Part shown: positions 24,801-34,096 of the stretch, piece by piece | Layout of the letters: each line of letters begins with the position of its first letter | Position numbering within the stretch: position 1 is the first letter of the stretch | Assembly: GCA_905178155.1 (NCBI GenBank) | Contig: CAJINV010000013.1 | Coordinates: 1,864,281 to 1,928,280 of the forward strand | Length of the DNA stretch: 64,000 nucleotides | Direction: 5' to 3' | From: Amoebophrya sp. A120 | Taxonomy: Eukaryota > Sar > Dinophyceae > Syndiniales > Amoebophryaceae | The notes under the pieces: generated by a model | Told to the model about the DNA's origin: nothing | Seen by the model: only the letters and a program-made list of their open reading frames with translations | The model's database searches: none | Made by a program: the position numbers and the translations under genes

Positions 24801-26228
24801 AACTTTTTCGAGAACTTGCTTGATTTGGAAGCCAAATTAGGAACAACGACAGGTGATGGAACAAACAACCAAAAAAGTTCTAAATACAGCAAACCATCTA
24901 CTACTCCGAAGAACCTCTTTCTCCAACCGTTCGAATTCCTGCTCACTTTCCTGTCGATCCTCTTCGATCGCCGGGCGGGCTTTTCCGTTTTCGGAAAGCT
25001 GGCCGCGCTCTTCAGCTCCCCGCCGACGGCGGAGAAGCTGAAGGAGAAGAAGAAGTACAGTTTTCTGCAAGCGATCACCGAGTCCAAACGGCCGTCGAAC
25101 GTCTTCTTCGACAATCTTTTCGTGAAATCCATCATCCGCTTCAAATGGCACGCGTTCGCCATGGAGAGGTTCCACAAGGAATTCCGGTCGATTCTGCTGT
25201 GCCTCTTCCTGCACTTCCTGTTCGTCGTGTCGATGCACCGGGGCATCGCGGTCAACAAGGAGCGGGACCTGCTCCTCGCGCAGGGCTACACGTCGAAGAA
25301 CGCGGGGCCGACGGAGCCGAATTTAACCTCCGGCCTGGACTTGATCAGCATCGCGGAGCAAAATTCTTCGACGACGGACTGGATCTCCTCCGACTCCTCC
25401 GACTATTCCGTCCCGGTGGAACTGTTCTCCGGCTACGGCTTCGACTTGGGCAACCCGGCGTGGTACTTTCTGATACTACTTCTCATCACCCAGTTCTACT
25501 GCTTCGTCCAGCACCTCTGCTCCTTCGGCGACGTGCTGATCATCCACACGATCTTCCACCTCTTCGCGCTTTCCTACCAACACCCGGAGAAGCTGCTCGG
25601 AACGAATTTCTCGGACTCCACGACCAGTTACGATCTCCAGTCCTACTTGGTCCTGTTCGCCTCCCTCTACTCCCTGAAGCAGGTCATCACGGTGCTCTAC
25701 TACCTGCAAACCCACTCCTATTTCGGGAAGTGGGTGCGGATTCTGCTGGAAATGGGCAAGGAAGTGGTCCCGCTGATGTCGCTCGTGATCTTCATCGGCC
25801 TCGGGACGCTCTTTTCCATCTTCACGCTGGTCTTCGCCCCGTATTGGGACACGGACCGGTCGTTTTGGCAGTTCTTCATCGACTTTGCGGATCTGATCTA
25901 CTACGTGTTGCTTTCCATGTCGATGGGCGGGAAGCCCGTGGTCAGCTACCAGCCGGAGATGCAGAGCTTCCAGGACCTGTACCTGCCCTACATCCGGGTG
26001 ATCCCAGCCAAATTTCTGGCGCACACGCTGGGCGTGGTCAATTTTGTTTCCATGCTGATGATCGGCGCGCACATGACCGCGACCGTGAATAAGGTAAAGG
26101 CGGAGCAGGCGCATTTGTTCGACAAAATGCGGGCGGAGATCATTTTGATCTACGAAAACGACATAGAAGACATGAAGGACGAGAGGTTTTTTCCGAAGTA
26201 CCTACACGTGTTGAAGCCGAAAAAGTAG
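18846..26228 (+). CDS. WD40-like propeller / six-helix (TRP-like) cation channel fusion
   Basis: A single 2,460-residue exon; ATG 18846 is the first in-frame ATG. Degenerate WD repeats are seen near residue 403 (HIRVWDLF), 466-480 (FFSAGKDKTVCAWVG), ~1210 (ITTLEFDETTRLLCVSTKSF) and 1374-1388 (ILSAGTDGNVIVWRG, then GETGEILRKYSGH), so the first ~1,450 residues probably form one or more beta-propellers broken by Ser- and Asp/Glu-rich insertions. Six hydrophobic helices follow at ~2113-2132, 2201-2220, 2225-2243, 2265-2288, 2306-2333 and 2390-2410, with a pore-like segment at ~2338-2363 (FADLIYYVLLSMSMGGKP). S6 and what follows (NFVSMLMIGAHMTATVNKVK) resemble the TRPV S6 and post-S6 helix. A gated cation channel, perhaps Ca2+-permeable, is inferred; ion selectivity cannot be read. 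It is intronless although neighbouring genes are intron-rich. Confidence 0.8.
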   Translation: MSHADKAPHYSPWIGLDGEDGRDTSVLVFQPALQPGGANVLNRVAVGNGTVLSQYQLCVLESKKTDGNKAGNKQASYPELVNLVPHTVLQKPRTGGSKGKAAGYNSQVAPLSAEADNMSLGAGTSTTPTTTLLCTPAPSLPTQQQSQRVTHQQNMQNSKTLYIVNLPTDGDKNNQVKVRQKYEHQSPIEFVCCGGDRIFIASKFHPHLMLNNSSSSTSESNGRGSTSSTAAAADDAEDLDKKDPVAPPEVLMLNKDTESDEEDHLNPDEEHKHALFDALHAEEDHGITYIAVTVLKRKQLEGSLNAAHLVLKNLNKSLTSNFQQQDGEEEINGPNGRAVNLADSTTVVDGENYVGSTFYYEEEKDMKFWAKIEGQSLSCFSCDNTGEHLISADNGSHHHIRVWDLFSAGGTASAKRRKSRKSKGMSKNDLISNFTPFPNIKHVLGNQHHDLIQALQFCTTSKERFFSAGKDKTVCAWVGNRCVQKLENVGGNLENSLLLIDNQFLFLNASNGEEDEEENLNVSSFLKVWHSESLELLKELEPPLSEVENAVESGGTHYVKPTPLASVPNGFAVTKTHVVAAGAVVSGGSTASPLMSWQRGLHIENGANGGATDHTGVDSTFTTTSHGAAQLTPVRYLAKQNITIPASKQGPSSSGATTNAKNTGNLTLNRNNKLLIFNYGQDPKQKFLLSAGEQVAPDINPKDRNVFLWSYLEENHPRLEGTFRAGGLQQQLVNLALGGKDSNTSHSQHLHGAPRTVIFCDIVSGSFCREWKKQRGPHHVLTQNSTKNQTAAKMSKNAAEHQIQYGIRCVTNRGEISVFFGPDFLRKDQEHHAVDFDFAENASHCLVHSVSAVGAAGNNLAMLVSEDGSDFKMLIVDGFLGTVLATRDVESSCCLLTSAASELIVAPEQGSKAGASTSSSSSSLQVYGYSGTIANTSSSSSPSLSENGTIAIPDGAKQIQQIVKIDDKESKTFEFLEVEELPLGANPHDKNAEKLKVNSLESVYRLGYSGKRQPASTIVCAAEKKIFIYRKLPSLSGNKEKATALYSSGSMDNLEAPPPPPDFSSDTPLLKGPPAFPSVPKSPMSAATPDVNGGGPDAVKVNPNPYDLLATMSMSGVDETDSITAVAVGNLDSRGGVWNVFAGLSSGKIAIFELKSENDRRTGRTSLLYGDGGKQGIALTLTAKLQKIVPSAASANKTSGAGNGNEITTLEFDETTRLLCVSTKSFAGIRLLDTSAGVYVNSLDGFSNRTANVLKSKTSVRLFHAGRGGSEEEDENLIFVRNKQNGALMGKFDSSSGHEKSAKIYFLQAFYLERKVNGRTGQELQHPWFSENLVRNARDAFKKFNESAKDERPVEGEVSSGEEMDSTLETQELILSAGTDGNVIVWRGETGEILRKYSGHANVIGAVPIDFGTGKGFQSADAKSFWVLSLASEEFENKGNMMTGDVSGPEGTANAASTTSLPPSSKYLQIRDANYAKHPNLNAKVEASSIKDLLTSRSYPLGEKITRARTILVGGGGQPQHQQKYKLQLLFEDRNKLAFAADISQLLPSSMCLPLWYTEWQARRASLAGGSGGAAGAANASKSGQQQQLQHHQHAAGANYLSSPVVKFGPGAVAPSATANLSVAKLRKELIPHHIDFAKNLCGDFALLYSALDFDRLHAERFAIENFSGKTTNKKQSLSLSPLMPFEISIDREGDAGVYTTSQTGKTNYLAESDAYTTLLSLVLSQDKLHSRERAASNVLKHVVEAVKERGTAPAANSTNPKIYGTFQDDKFVHILSACVKKYPDAVSQFLKQIPMLETNQKIALQDCVSPYFPFRQPPMGKEDPIGAFEVAGSDSCFGFRVWQNFIDQKIRITNLMDSEKLIFGGTGGVLIGYLKWFFQGPREAAYGAVSDHGGSKVNRAGGRDSSAIKEQQQVVDGVVDKNNTGGGSLAMYQQLLEQSAQDSTVPKADREVGPLHPTGESEYYLAQAFVMPYPGFAQVFSNDENFFENLLDLEAKLGTTTGDGTNNQKSSKYSKPSTTPKNLFLQPFEFLLTFLSILFDRRAGFSVFGKLAALFSSPPTAEKLKEKKKYSFLQAITESKRPSNVFFDNLFVKSIIRFKWHAFAMERFHKEFRSILLCLFLHFLFVVSMHRGIAVNKERDLLLAQGYTSKNAGPTEPNLTSGLDLISIAEQNSSTTDWISSDSSDYSVPVELFSGYGFDLGNPAWYFLILLLITQFYCFVQHLCSFGDVLIIHTIFHLFALSYQHPEKLLGTNFSDSTTSYDLQSYLVLFASLYSLKQVITVLYYLQTHSYFGKWVRILLEMGKEVVPLMSLVIFIGLGTLFSIFTLVFAPYWDTDRSFWQFFIDFADLIYYVLLSMSMGGKPVVSYQPEMQSFQDLYLPYIRVIPAKFLAHTLGVVNFVSMLMIGAHMTATVNKVKAEQAHLFDKMRAEIILIYENDIEDMKDERFFPKYLHVLKPKK

Positions 26229-27148
26229 CCACTGTTTATTTCAAGGCGACATAGATACATGTGCTGGCATGTTAATAATTACACTACACATAGTCCTCCA
26301 TAGAGCATCAACTTTACGCACTCGCACGCATTGCAGTATCAGCTTTTTCTCTTTCTATGTATTACAATAGAAGCACGACTCGCACTCCACCGTGGCTGGA
26401 GGTGTCACTAAGTGAATTCAATACGTATTTCTTCAATGTGTCAATGGTGTCATAAGCAATAACTTTTGTTGTACAGTAAGTTTTCCACTACCTCTAGAAC
26501 GAGTATTTCGTGTCAGAAATATTAAAGTCACACTCCTGCTACAAACGAGAGGAGCTTCAACATGGTCTCCGAATTTCGAACAACGCGGCGAAAGGAATTT
26601 CCACGGATAGGAAGAACAGCACTCGTCGGTTCAGCTCGTACAAGCACCTGATGTTGACAGTAGTCAACTTGCTCCAACAGTCTCCCTTTCGGTCCAATCA
26701 TTCAGGAAGTCGTTTTTTCGTCCACATTCTGCTCTCAAACCCACAATTCGGATGAAAGAAATAGAAATACCCGTATCTTCGTATGACCTCGGTCGTTTTT
26801 CAATTTTTTCGTTCACAGACGAAGTTCACGACGTCGGTTGTTCCTGATAATTCGTACACTCCGAGCGTCCTCGTGCGCCGAACTTTACTGACGGCACAGC
26901 ATGTTGCAATTCCTTTACTTCCGAGTCCTCCATAAGAACTTCCCTTTTGCAAGCAGGGTGGCGGTCTCAGAGTGAGGTTTTAGAAGTTAGTTGAACTCTA
27001 GAACCCCGTAGAAGCAAGAAGACCCCTCGTACTGCCCGTACACAAACAGAGTAGAACTCTGTACGCCTAAACATCTCAGTAGTTGTTTAGGCTAGAAAAA
27101 ATCACTAGAAACAAAGTTTCGACAAGAACAAAGAGAACCCGGCGCATC
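26229..27148. other. Intergenic, no supported gene
   Basis: About 920 bp. The frame at 26510-26755 has no recognisable domain. A 16-bp word (TGTGTCAATGGTGTCA) near 26436 recurs exactly near 32807. Confidence 0.5.
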
Positions 27149-30100
27149 ATGATGGCCACGCCAGTGGGGCGGTTTACTTTTTCCGCGGGGCGGCGGCTCG
27201 CGGGCCACGGGACCAAGTCTTCCTCCTCCAGCAGTTCGTCCGCCACTTCTACCCGGTTCACCGTTCAGTTCGGCTCGGCGTTCTCCACCGTGAACCTGAC
27301 TGGCGCGGCGAACCAGCGCCGGTTTTTCAGCAAGATGCAGGCGCCACCGATGGTTTACATCAGCGGCGAGGAGATGACGCACTACGCCTGCAACCTGATG
27401 ATGGACAAGTGGATCAAGCCCAACATCGACACCTCCAAGTGGGAGTACTACGATCTGTCCTGCAAAGCCCGCGACGACACGGAGGATAAAGTGCTCCACG
27501 ACGCCGTCGAGGCCGGCGCACGCATCGGGGCGATCTTCAAGGAGCCCACGATCACACCCACCGCCGACCAAGTGAAGGAACTCGGTACTCTACAGATTTT
27601 TGATGTAGGGTTGAAATAGGAAAGGAAAAAATTCAAATTGTGAAGAAGCTGCAAAAGTCTAAAGATCTTTCCGCTGTTTTGGATCTCGCCGACATGCGAC
27701 GGTTTCCTTGACAAAATGCTCCTCATTTTTGTTTTCGGGGGTGGTACAATGAAAAACCACGGACCACTATGAATGTACTTGCACGCATCTCATGCTCATC
27801 ACAGGTTTGAAAAAAGCCTGGGGTTCGCCGAATGGCGCCATGCGGCGCGGATGGAACGGCATCACGATTTCCCGCGACACCATCCACATCAAGGGAATGA
27901 AGCTCGGGTTCGAAAAACCCGTGCTCTTCGAACGCCACGCGGTCGGCGGCGAGTACGGAGCGGGCTGGGAAGCGGTCGGCAGTGGCAGCATCGAAACTCG
28001 GTATAGAGTTTTATTTTTGTGGTTGGTTCTTCTTCGTGTGCTTGTCATTGCGAAAGCGAATCGGTATCCACATGAATAATCGATCACTTTCCAGATGCAG
28101 GATAATTTTCAGGGAGAGCATCTCGCATCTGATGTTCTCTACTACTCAAGCTTATCTTTTCCACCTATGTCTTCACTTTCGTCTGCGTGTACGTTGCTTA
28201 CAAGTGCATGGTGAAATAAAATCGCAGGTACTACCCCTCCAACATGACCTCCCTCGCTGATGCCAAAATCGTGGACACCCGCAAGTTGACGGATGACGAC
28301 AACGTGGTGGTGACCTACCACAACCCCTTGGACAATGTGGAGGCGCTGGCCCACCACTTCTTCGGGCGCTGCCTGGAGGCCAAGGTCACCCCGTACGTGG
28401 TGACGAAGAAGACCGTATTCAAGTGGCAGGAGGGGTTCTGGCAGAAGATGAAGAAGGTGTTCGATGAACACTACCTGGAGAAGTACCAGCAGGCGGGGCT
28501 GCTGGACAAGTGCGGGAACCAGCTGCAGCACTTGATCTCCGATGCGGCGACCATGCAGATTATCCGCTGGACCGGCGGCGGCTTCGGGATGGCCGCGCAC
28601 AACTACGACGGAGACATGCTCACGGACGAAGTCGCCCAGGTGCACCGGTCCCCGGGCTTCATCACCTCCAACCTGATCGGCCAGAAGGCCGATGGCACCA
28701 TGATCAAAGAATATGAGGCCAGCCACGGCACGGTTGCGGACCTGTGGCACATGCACCTTCGGGGCGAAGAGACCAGCTTGAACCCGCTTGGGTTGGCGGA
28801 AGCCATGATCGGCGCAATCCAGCACGCGTCCAAGCTGGGCATGGTATTTTATTTACATTGAGACCAATTTTTTTGGGATTGGGGCGCGACACCTTTCGGT
28901 GTTGTATTATCCTTTTCGGGTTGGGTATATTCACATAATATATATAGACCCGGGAAAGGTAGAAATTGCCCGAAAGTACTGAAATCGTGAAGCACTTTAT
29001 CACTCCCCGCGTACCCTTACCCGAAACCACTCCAGCGATACCCTTACCCGAAACCACTCCAGGGTTTCCCGGTTTCCCGGTTTCCCGGCTTCCCGGCTTC
29101 CCGGTTCTTTTCGCTGTAGCTGACGCCGACACTGTAGCTGACGCCGGTCGTTTAGCTGAGCACGCCGGTTTCTTCTTTAGCGGAAGCCGGTTTTTTAGCT
29201 GAAGCCGATTTTTTAGCTGAAGCCGGCTTGTTAGCTAAACCCGGCTTGTTAGCTAGACCCGGCTTGTTAGCTCGAGCCGTTCCTTTAGCTAAAACCGGTT
29301 TTGTAGAGCTGCCGCAGTTGTTTCAGGCGCGCCAGCCAGTCTAGCTGCTGAAGCTGCAGCACGGGGGCCCCGCCGCGCCTCCTTTGGGCTCTGCGGCCGC
29401 TGGGCTTTTCCATGGAGCTGCTGGCCTCTCGGTTGCCCTAGCAGTTCTAGGACAGAAAAACAGCCGCCGCAATAAAGAGAAAGGCGGAACAGCTTCCCGA
29501 GTCTGTTCGCACATAGAGAAAGGCGGCGCGAACGCCCTCCCGCTCTAGGCACGCAAATTCTACGCCGAGGCCTCCCGGCAAGTCAGCGCCTTCGCTTCCA
29601 AGCTTGCTCGCTTCCCAGCCTGTCTGCCTCCTGGCTTTTTCGTTTTCGCTTCTCCGTTTTTAGCCTTTGGCCCTCCAAGCCCCCAAGCCCCCCACCTTCC
29701 CAGCAAGCCTGTCCACCTCCCAGCCTGTCGGCCTCCCAGCTTCGTTCCCGGCTCTTTTAGCTAAGACCGGTTTTCTAGCTAAAGCCCAAGCCGGCTTTGT
29801 AGCTGAAGCCGGTTTGTTAGCCGCGGCCGGTTTCTTTTTTAGCGGAAGCCGGTTTTTTAGCTGAAGCCGATTTTTTAGCTAAAGCCGGTTTTTTACCCAA
29901 AGCCGGCTTGTTAGCTAAACCCGGCTCGTTAGCTCCACCCGCCTTGTTAACTAAAGCCGGTCCTTTAACTACCTACAGCCGGTTTTGTAGCTACCCCGGG
30001 CTTTTCCTGCCTGCTCCGCTTACTTATCGAGCTGCCACAGCTGTTTCAGGCGCGCCAGCCAATCTGCCTGCTGAAGCTGCGAAGCTGCAGCAACGGGGCC

Positions 30101-32214
30101 CCGCCGCGCCTCCTTTGGGCTCTGCGGCCGCCGGACTTTTCCATGGAGCTGCTGGCCTCTCGGTTGCCTTAGCAGTTCTATGACAGAAAAACAGCCGCCG
30201 CAACAAAGAGAAACGCGGAACAGCTTCCGGAATCTGTTCGCACATAGAGAGGGAGGCGGCGCGAACGCCCTCCAGCTCTAGGCAAAAGCGACGCCGAGGC
30301 CTCTCAGCAAGTCAGCGCCTTCGCTTCCAGGCTTGCTCGCTTTCGTTTCCCCGCCTTCCCAGGTTTTCAGCCTTCCCGGCTTCTCCAGTTTGCTCAACCT
30401 TTCGAACCTCATTCGCCTTTTGAGCTTCTCAGCCCCCTCAGCCGCCCCAGTCTTTCTTACAGGCTTCCCTAGCCCTCCCAGTTCTCGCAGTCTGTTCAGT
30501 TTTTCCCGCCTTTTTCGTCTTTCCACTCTTTCCCGTCTCTATCTTCCTTGTCCCGAAGGTCTGGCCTCCCCGCCTCGTTGTGTTCCGCCGTTTGCCTCGT
30601 CGCTTCTGCGTGGTTTTCAAACTGTTCGCAGATAGAGAAACAGGCCCCGCAACAGACACAAGAAAACACGGGAGAAAATGGCCGCCGGAATCTGTTCGCA
30701 CATAGAGAAGGAGGCGGCGCGAACGCCCTCCCGATCTTTCTACGCAAAAGCTCCGGCCAAGCTTCCGAGAAAGTCCCGCCGCGGAAAATATGAGGCGCGC
30801 CATGATCTTCAAACGCGCATAGTTCTCAAAATAAACGCACAAGCAAAGATCCACAAAACGGCCCACGCCTGCGGAAAAATAAGATCGGCAGCCAGCGACT
30901 TGCCAAGTTAAATGCCGCTCCATAGCCAGAATTATCCGCAAGAGCTCCGCAAATATATAATTTGGCCAAGAGCAGAGCGGCCGCGTCTCGAATCTCATCG
31001 AAACAACCAGGACCCCAGTGGCTACCTGAAACTGACTAGCTGACACACCCGTACCCTTCCCCCCCGTCCTTTCCTTCTAGTTCTGCTTCCCCCCTCCCAG
31101 TGCTCTCGATTTCGCTTCGGGATAGAGATTCCTTCCCCCTGGCTAGTATTTTTAGGTTCAGAACATGCGTTTTGCGCGCTTTCTCTGATCAGGCCGTCCT
31201 ACGCCCCACCGCCACATCTTCTTCCCTACGATTCTACGTCCTGTTTCCGCCCCTGTCCGACACCAGCGTCGATAGGGTTTTGAGGGTCTTAGGGTTTAGG
31301 ATATTTGATTTACATTGCGGGCAGTTTTTTCTTTCATTTCGATGCAGTGCGACATTCTCACACACTCTCTGCAGCCTGGAACTGTAAGTGTACTCAAGAA
31401 AAATGTAGGAGTTATTTGTTTAAGCGGTTACGATTGCAGTGAGTTTCTCGCTGACCTTCTTGGCAACTCATCTAGTGCCGAAGAAGCTTGTGCCAAATTG
31501 TTCTTCCGAGCAGAAAAAGCTATCGATACAACCGAGTTGCTGCACGACCACAACGTGCGAAGTAGAAGTTCTAGAATTCATTTCCGACAAACTTTTTTTT
31601 CAGGACAAGGGCGACTGCCCGGACGCCCAAAAATTAATCGACTGGTCCAACGGCCTGCGTGACAGCATGCACGCCTGCATGGTTGCCGGCGCGGGAACCC
31701 GCGACCTGTGTGGCCCGAGCGGGCTCACAACGGAACAATTCATTGACGCAGTGGCGGAGCACATGAAGACCGGTGTGGTGCCGGGCGTCGCGGCCGCTGA
31801 GGCACCCGCAGCCGACCCGACCAGGGTGGAAGTGGTATCAATTTTATACAGAGCTTCTTTTTTTTTCTGAATTATTGTACATGTAGATGGATTGTAAAAA
31901 GAAGATGTGGGAGGTCCTCGTCGTGTACATGTACTTTTCGCTCGTTCGTGTGTTGCATTTTCGCGTGTGTCCATGTTTTTGATTCGGAATGAATTTGTGA
32001 TGCGAAATCGACAGTAAGAACAGCGTGTAAATGTAAATGTGTTAAAAACCTCCAAAAACTACAGCGCGACAGCAACGTGGATATGGACGTGGTAAAGAAG
32101 ATGTTCGACGAGTATGATGCCAATGCCGACGGAACCATCGACCTCGGCGAATTCGCCCGTATGCTGGTCAAACTCGGCGTCGCCCCCAAGAAAGCCGCAT
32201 CCAAGAGCATGTAA
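27149..32214 (+). CDS. Isocitrate dehydrogenase, probably mitochondrial and NAD-dependent, with C-terminal EF-hand
   Basis: Exons 27149-27584, 27805-28000, 28228-28843, 31604-31834, 32065-32214 (GT-AG, phases agree) give 542 residues. The N-terminus to ~65 is Arg/Ser-rich without acids and ends in RRFFSKM, a mitochondrial presequence. The catalytic body matches dimeric type II IDH: SPNGAMR, ISRDT and ERHAVGGEY supply isocitrate-binding Arg and Tyr residues; VVTKKT supplies the catalytic Lys; LISD and NYDGD supply the metal-binding Asp residues. In the coenzyme loop, ASHGTVADLW has Asp382-Leu383 where NADP enzymes have Arg-His contacting the 2'-phosphate, so NAD+ specificity is predicted. Exon 4 carries RDLCGPSGLTTEQFIDAVAE. 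Exon 5 adds a canonical EF-hand, loop DANADGTIDLGE (511-522) with Asp/Asn/Asp/Thr/Asp/Glu ligands, suggesting Ca2+ control of this TCA-cycle step. Two ATGs are adjacent at 27149 and 27152. Confidence 0.92.
28960..30800. repeat. GC-rich repeat block inside IDH intron 3 (723-bp tandem period)
   Basis: Intron 3 (28844-31603, 2,760 bp) is far longer than the other introns. It holds two copies of CCCTTACCCGAAACCACTCC (29009-29065), a run of GGTTTCCCGG-type units to ~29105, then an array of ~18-bp units around TTAGCTGAAGCCGG (29125-29300). A ~330-bp unique block beginning GAGCTGCCGCAG at 29306 follows. The array and block then recur (array 29757-29995, block from 30029), offset 723 bp. A third, partial copy (CTGTTCGCACATAGAGAAGG onward) lies near 30691-30790. 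Copies have diverged by point changes and small indels. No terminal repeat or coding capacity was recognised. Confidence 0.8.
31271..31302 (+). repeat. Short degenerate TTTAGGG-like (telomere-type) tract
   Basis: About four degenerate units read TAGGGTT, TTGAGGGTC, TTAGGGT, TTAGGAT. This resembles the TTTAGGG telomere repeat of many protists and plants, but is too short and imperfect to be more than a possible interstitial remnant. It lies inside IDH intron 3, downstream of the GC-rich block. Confidence 0.35.
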
Positions 32215-34042
32215 AGTGCGTCTTTTTGATGATGTTGAGATGTTACCCAAGAATGTGTGTTGAGAGGAGGCTGGCAGTGCTGCGAGACTGTGACGAGAGG
32301 AGAGACGCTGTAAAAAGTTTGAAAGTAGGCAGGAAAACTAGTAGTACCTTCGTACCTCATGATATCTTCTCACAACTAGCATACGCAACACGGCAGTTTC
32401 CACAGTAACTTTCCTTCTTTTTTTGTAATGTAAGACCATCTCCATATGACAATTTCTCTATAGCCCGTAAGAAGAGGGCTGCGCAAAAAGATATAACAAG
32501 AGACATACCAGCGGAGAAAATAAGCTTCCGGCAGATAAATGAGTCAGAGTCTGAGTCAATTGTTTACCACGTATCAATACCATCGGTACGTATAATGCTC
32601 GCATGAGAATTTCGCATAAAGACCAAGAGACGAGGAGGGATATAGTACCTCGCATAAAGGCTACTACGTGATGGAAAACATTTTTGAAATGCCCTTACGC
32701 AAAGTAGGCACGACCATATTCTAGAATACTAGTCGCACGCACATCCGTACTTCTAAAAGGACCTTACATTACACATCAACCTGCGACTTCAAACGAAACA
32801 CCCCCTGTGTCAATGGTGTCAACCTTCGGGCCTAGAGTGATGGAATAAAATACTCATTTCTCTTTTCTGACGGCAGGAAGCCGTGGCTGCTTGTGTCTGA
32901 GCGAAAGTGTTGCTCTTGTTCTTAACATCCCACCTGGAACTGAACGTTCTCCTCGGACATCTATCGTGTGTGACTCATGCAAACAAATTTTCAGGGACTA
33001 AGTGGCATGCGGTAACGTGACAGCCACTGGAGACAAGCGGAACCACGAGCGAGCGCGGGTCGGCGCGTCCAAATTGACAAAGCAGCTATATTTTCCTTCG
33101 TCGCATGGGCGCTTGCTTTTGTCGCCTCATCCTTGCTGCACCTACACGTTTCGTTCAATTTCTCGTCGATGCGACCTCGTCCTGTTTTGCCTAGAGTCAG
33201 ACGCATCTAGTACTGACTTTGCGTGCCCTCGTGTACTGGTCTCTATCCCGACGCACTTATTTTCCACCGCAAAAGCGAAAGCATTCATCGAAATACAAAT
33301 AAGGGAGTGCAGATGCTCAGTTAAGAGTGAAGACACAGCATTGATGGTTTCAATGTGCCATGAGAAGCAGCACTACGGGTCCGTGGAATGAACACAAACT
33401 GTATGATGAAGAACTAGAAGAAGAAGTGATTCTGAGGGACGGGAAAGAGCAAATAAACATAGGCTCCGTGAAAATTGAAAAAACCGTAACGCCACTTTGA
33501 ATGCATCGTACAAATGAAAGTTAAAAGTAAAGCAGACCGACGGCGCTGGCCTGGGCGAACTCTCATACTGCTCGTTTTGTTAGCATCAAGGTCAAGCGAA
33601 GGCGAACATAACAGCACGGCTCGATCAATTTCAATGTGATCTGCTCATACTCTACTAGTCCCGCTTGGAAGACGATCATAACTGCTATGTTAGTCCTTAC
33701 CTGCCTTTTTTTGTGCTTTTTATTTTGTGACTGAGATCTTGTTACGGTGATCTTGTTATGTTATCCTTTAACGACGGATGGGATGGCGTTGCTTCGCCTC
33801 CCGAACTAGGTCCTGTGTTATGCCTGTTCGTACCTCATGCTTGAGAGATTTTTTTGACTTTTCCGGGCAGCACAGGTTCAACTTGAAGCTTTGCTTTGCA
33901 CCTGGATTCGTGTGCTAATGTTTGCTGCAAATTGCGATTGCGAAAGAGAGTTTTTTTTGCATCATTGTAGGACTAACCACTTCCTTGATGAGCTGTGTTT
34001 ATTTGTAGTGTTTTTCTGGAAATTGGAAATCGAATCTAGATT
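32215..34042. other. Intergenic, no supported gene
   Basis: About 1.8 kb, AT-rich. Open frames such as 33002-33391 show no domain or coding-like composition. The 16-bp word TGTGTCAATGGTGTCA recurs here near 32807. Confidence 0.5.
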
Positions 34043-34096
34043 TTGATTCTTGAAAGCTTTCGCGATGGACTAGCTCTCAGGATTCAAAAGCTGCAT

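Noticed and set aside
28844-28861. Read-through end of IDH at the TGA after VFYLH
   Set aside because: The conserved C-terminal segment (RDLCGPSGLTTEQF) lies in frame in an exon from 31604, so this is intron sequence.
29125-29995. CRISPR-like spaced repeats
   Set aside because: Units are contiguous, variable in length and diverged, with no regular spacers, in a eukaryotic intron.
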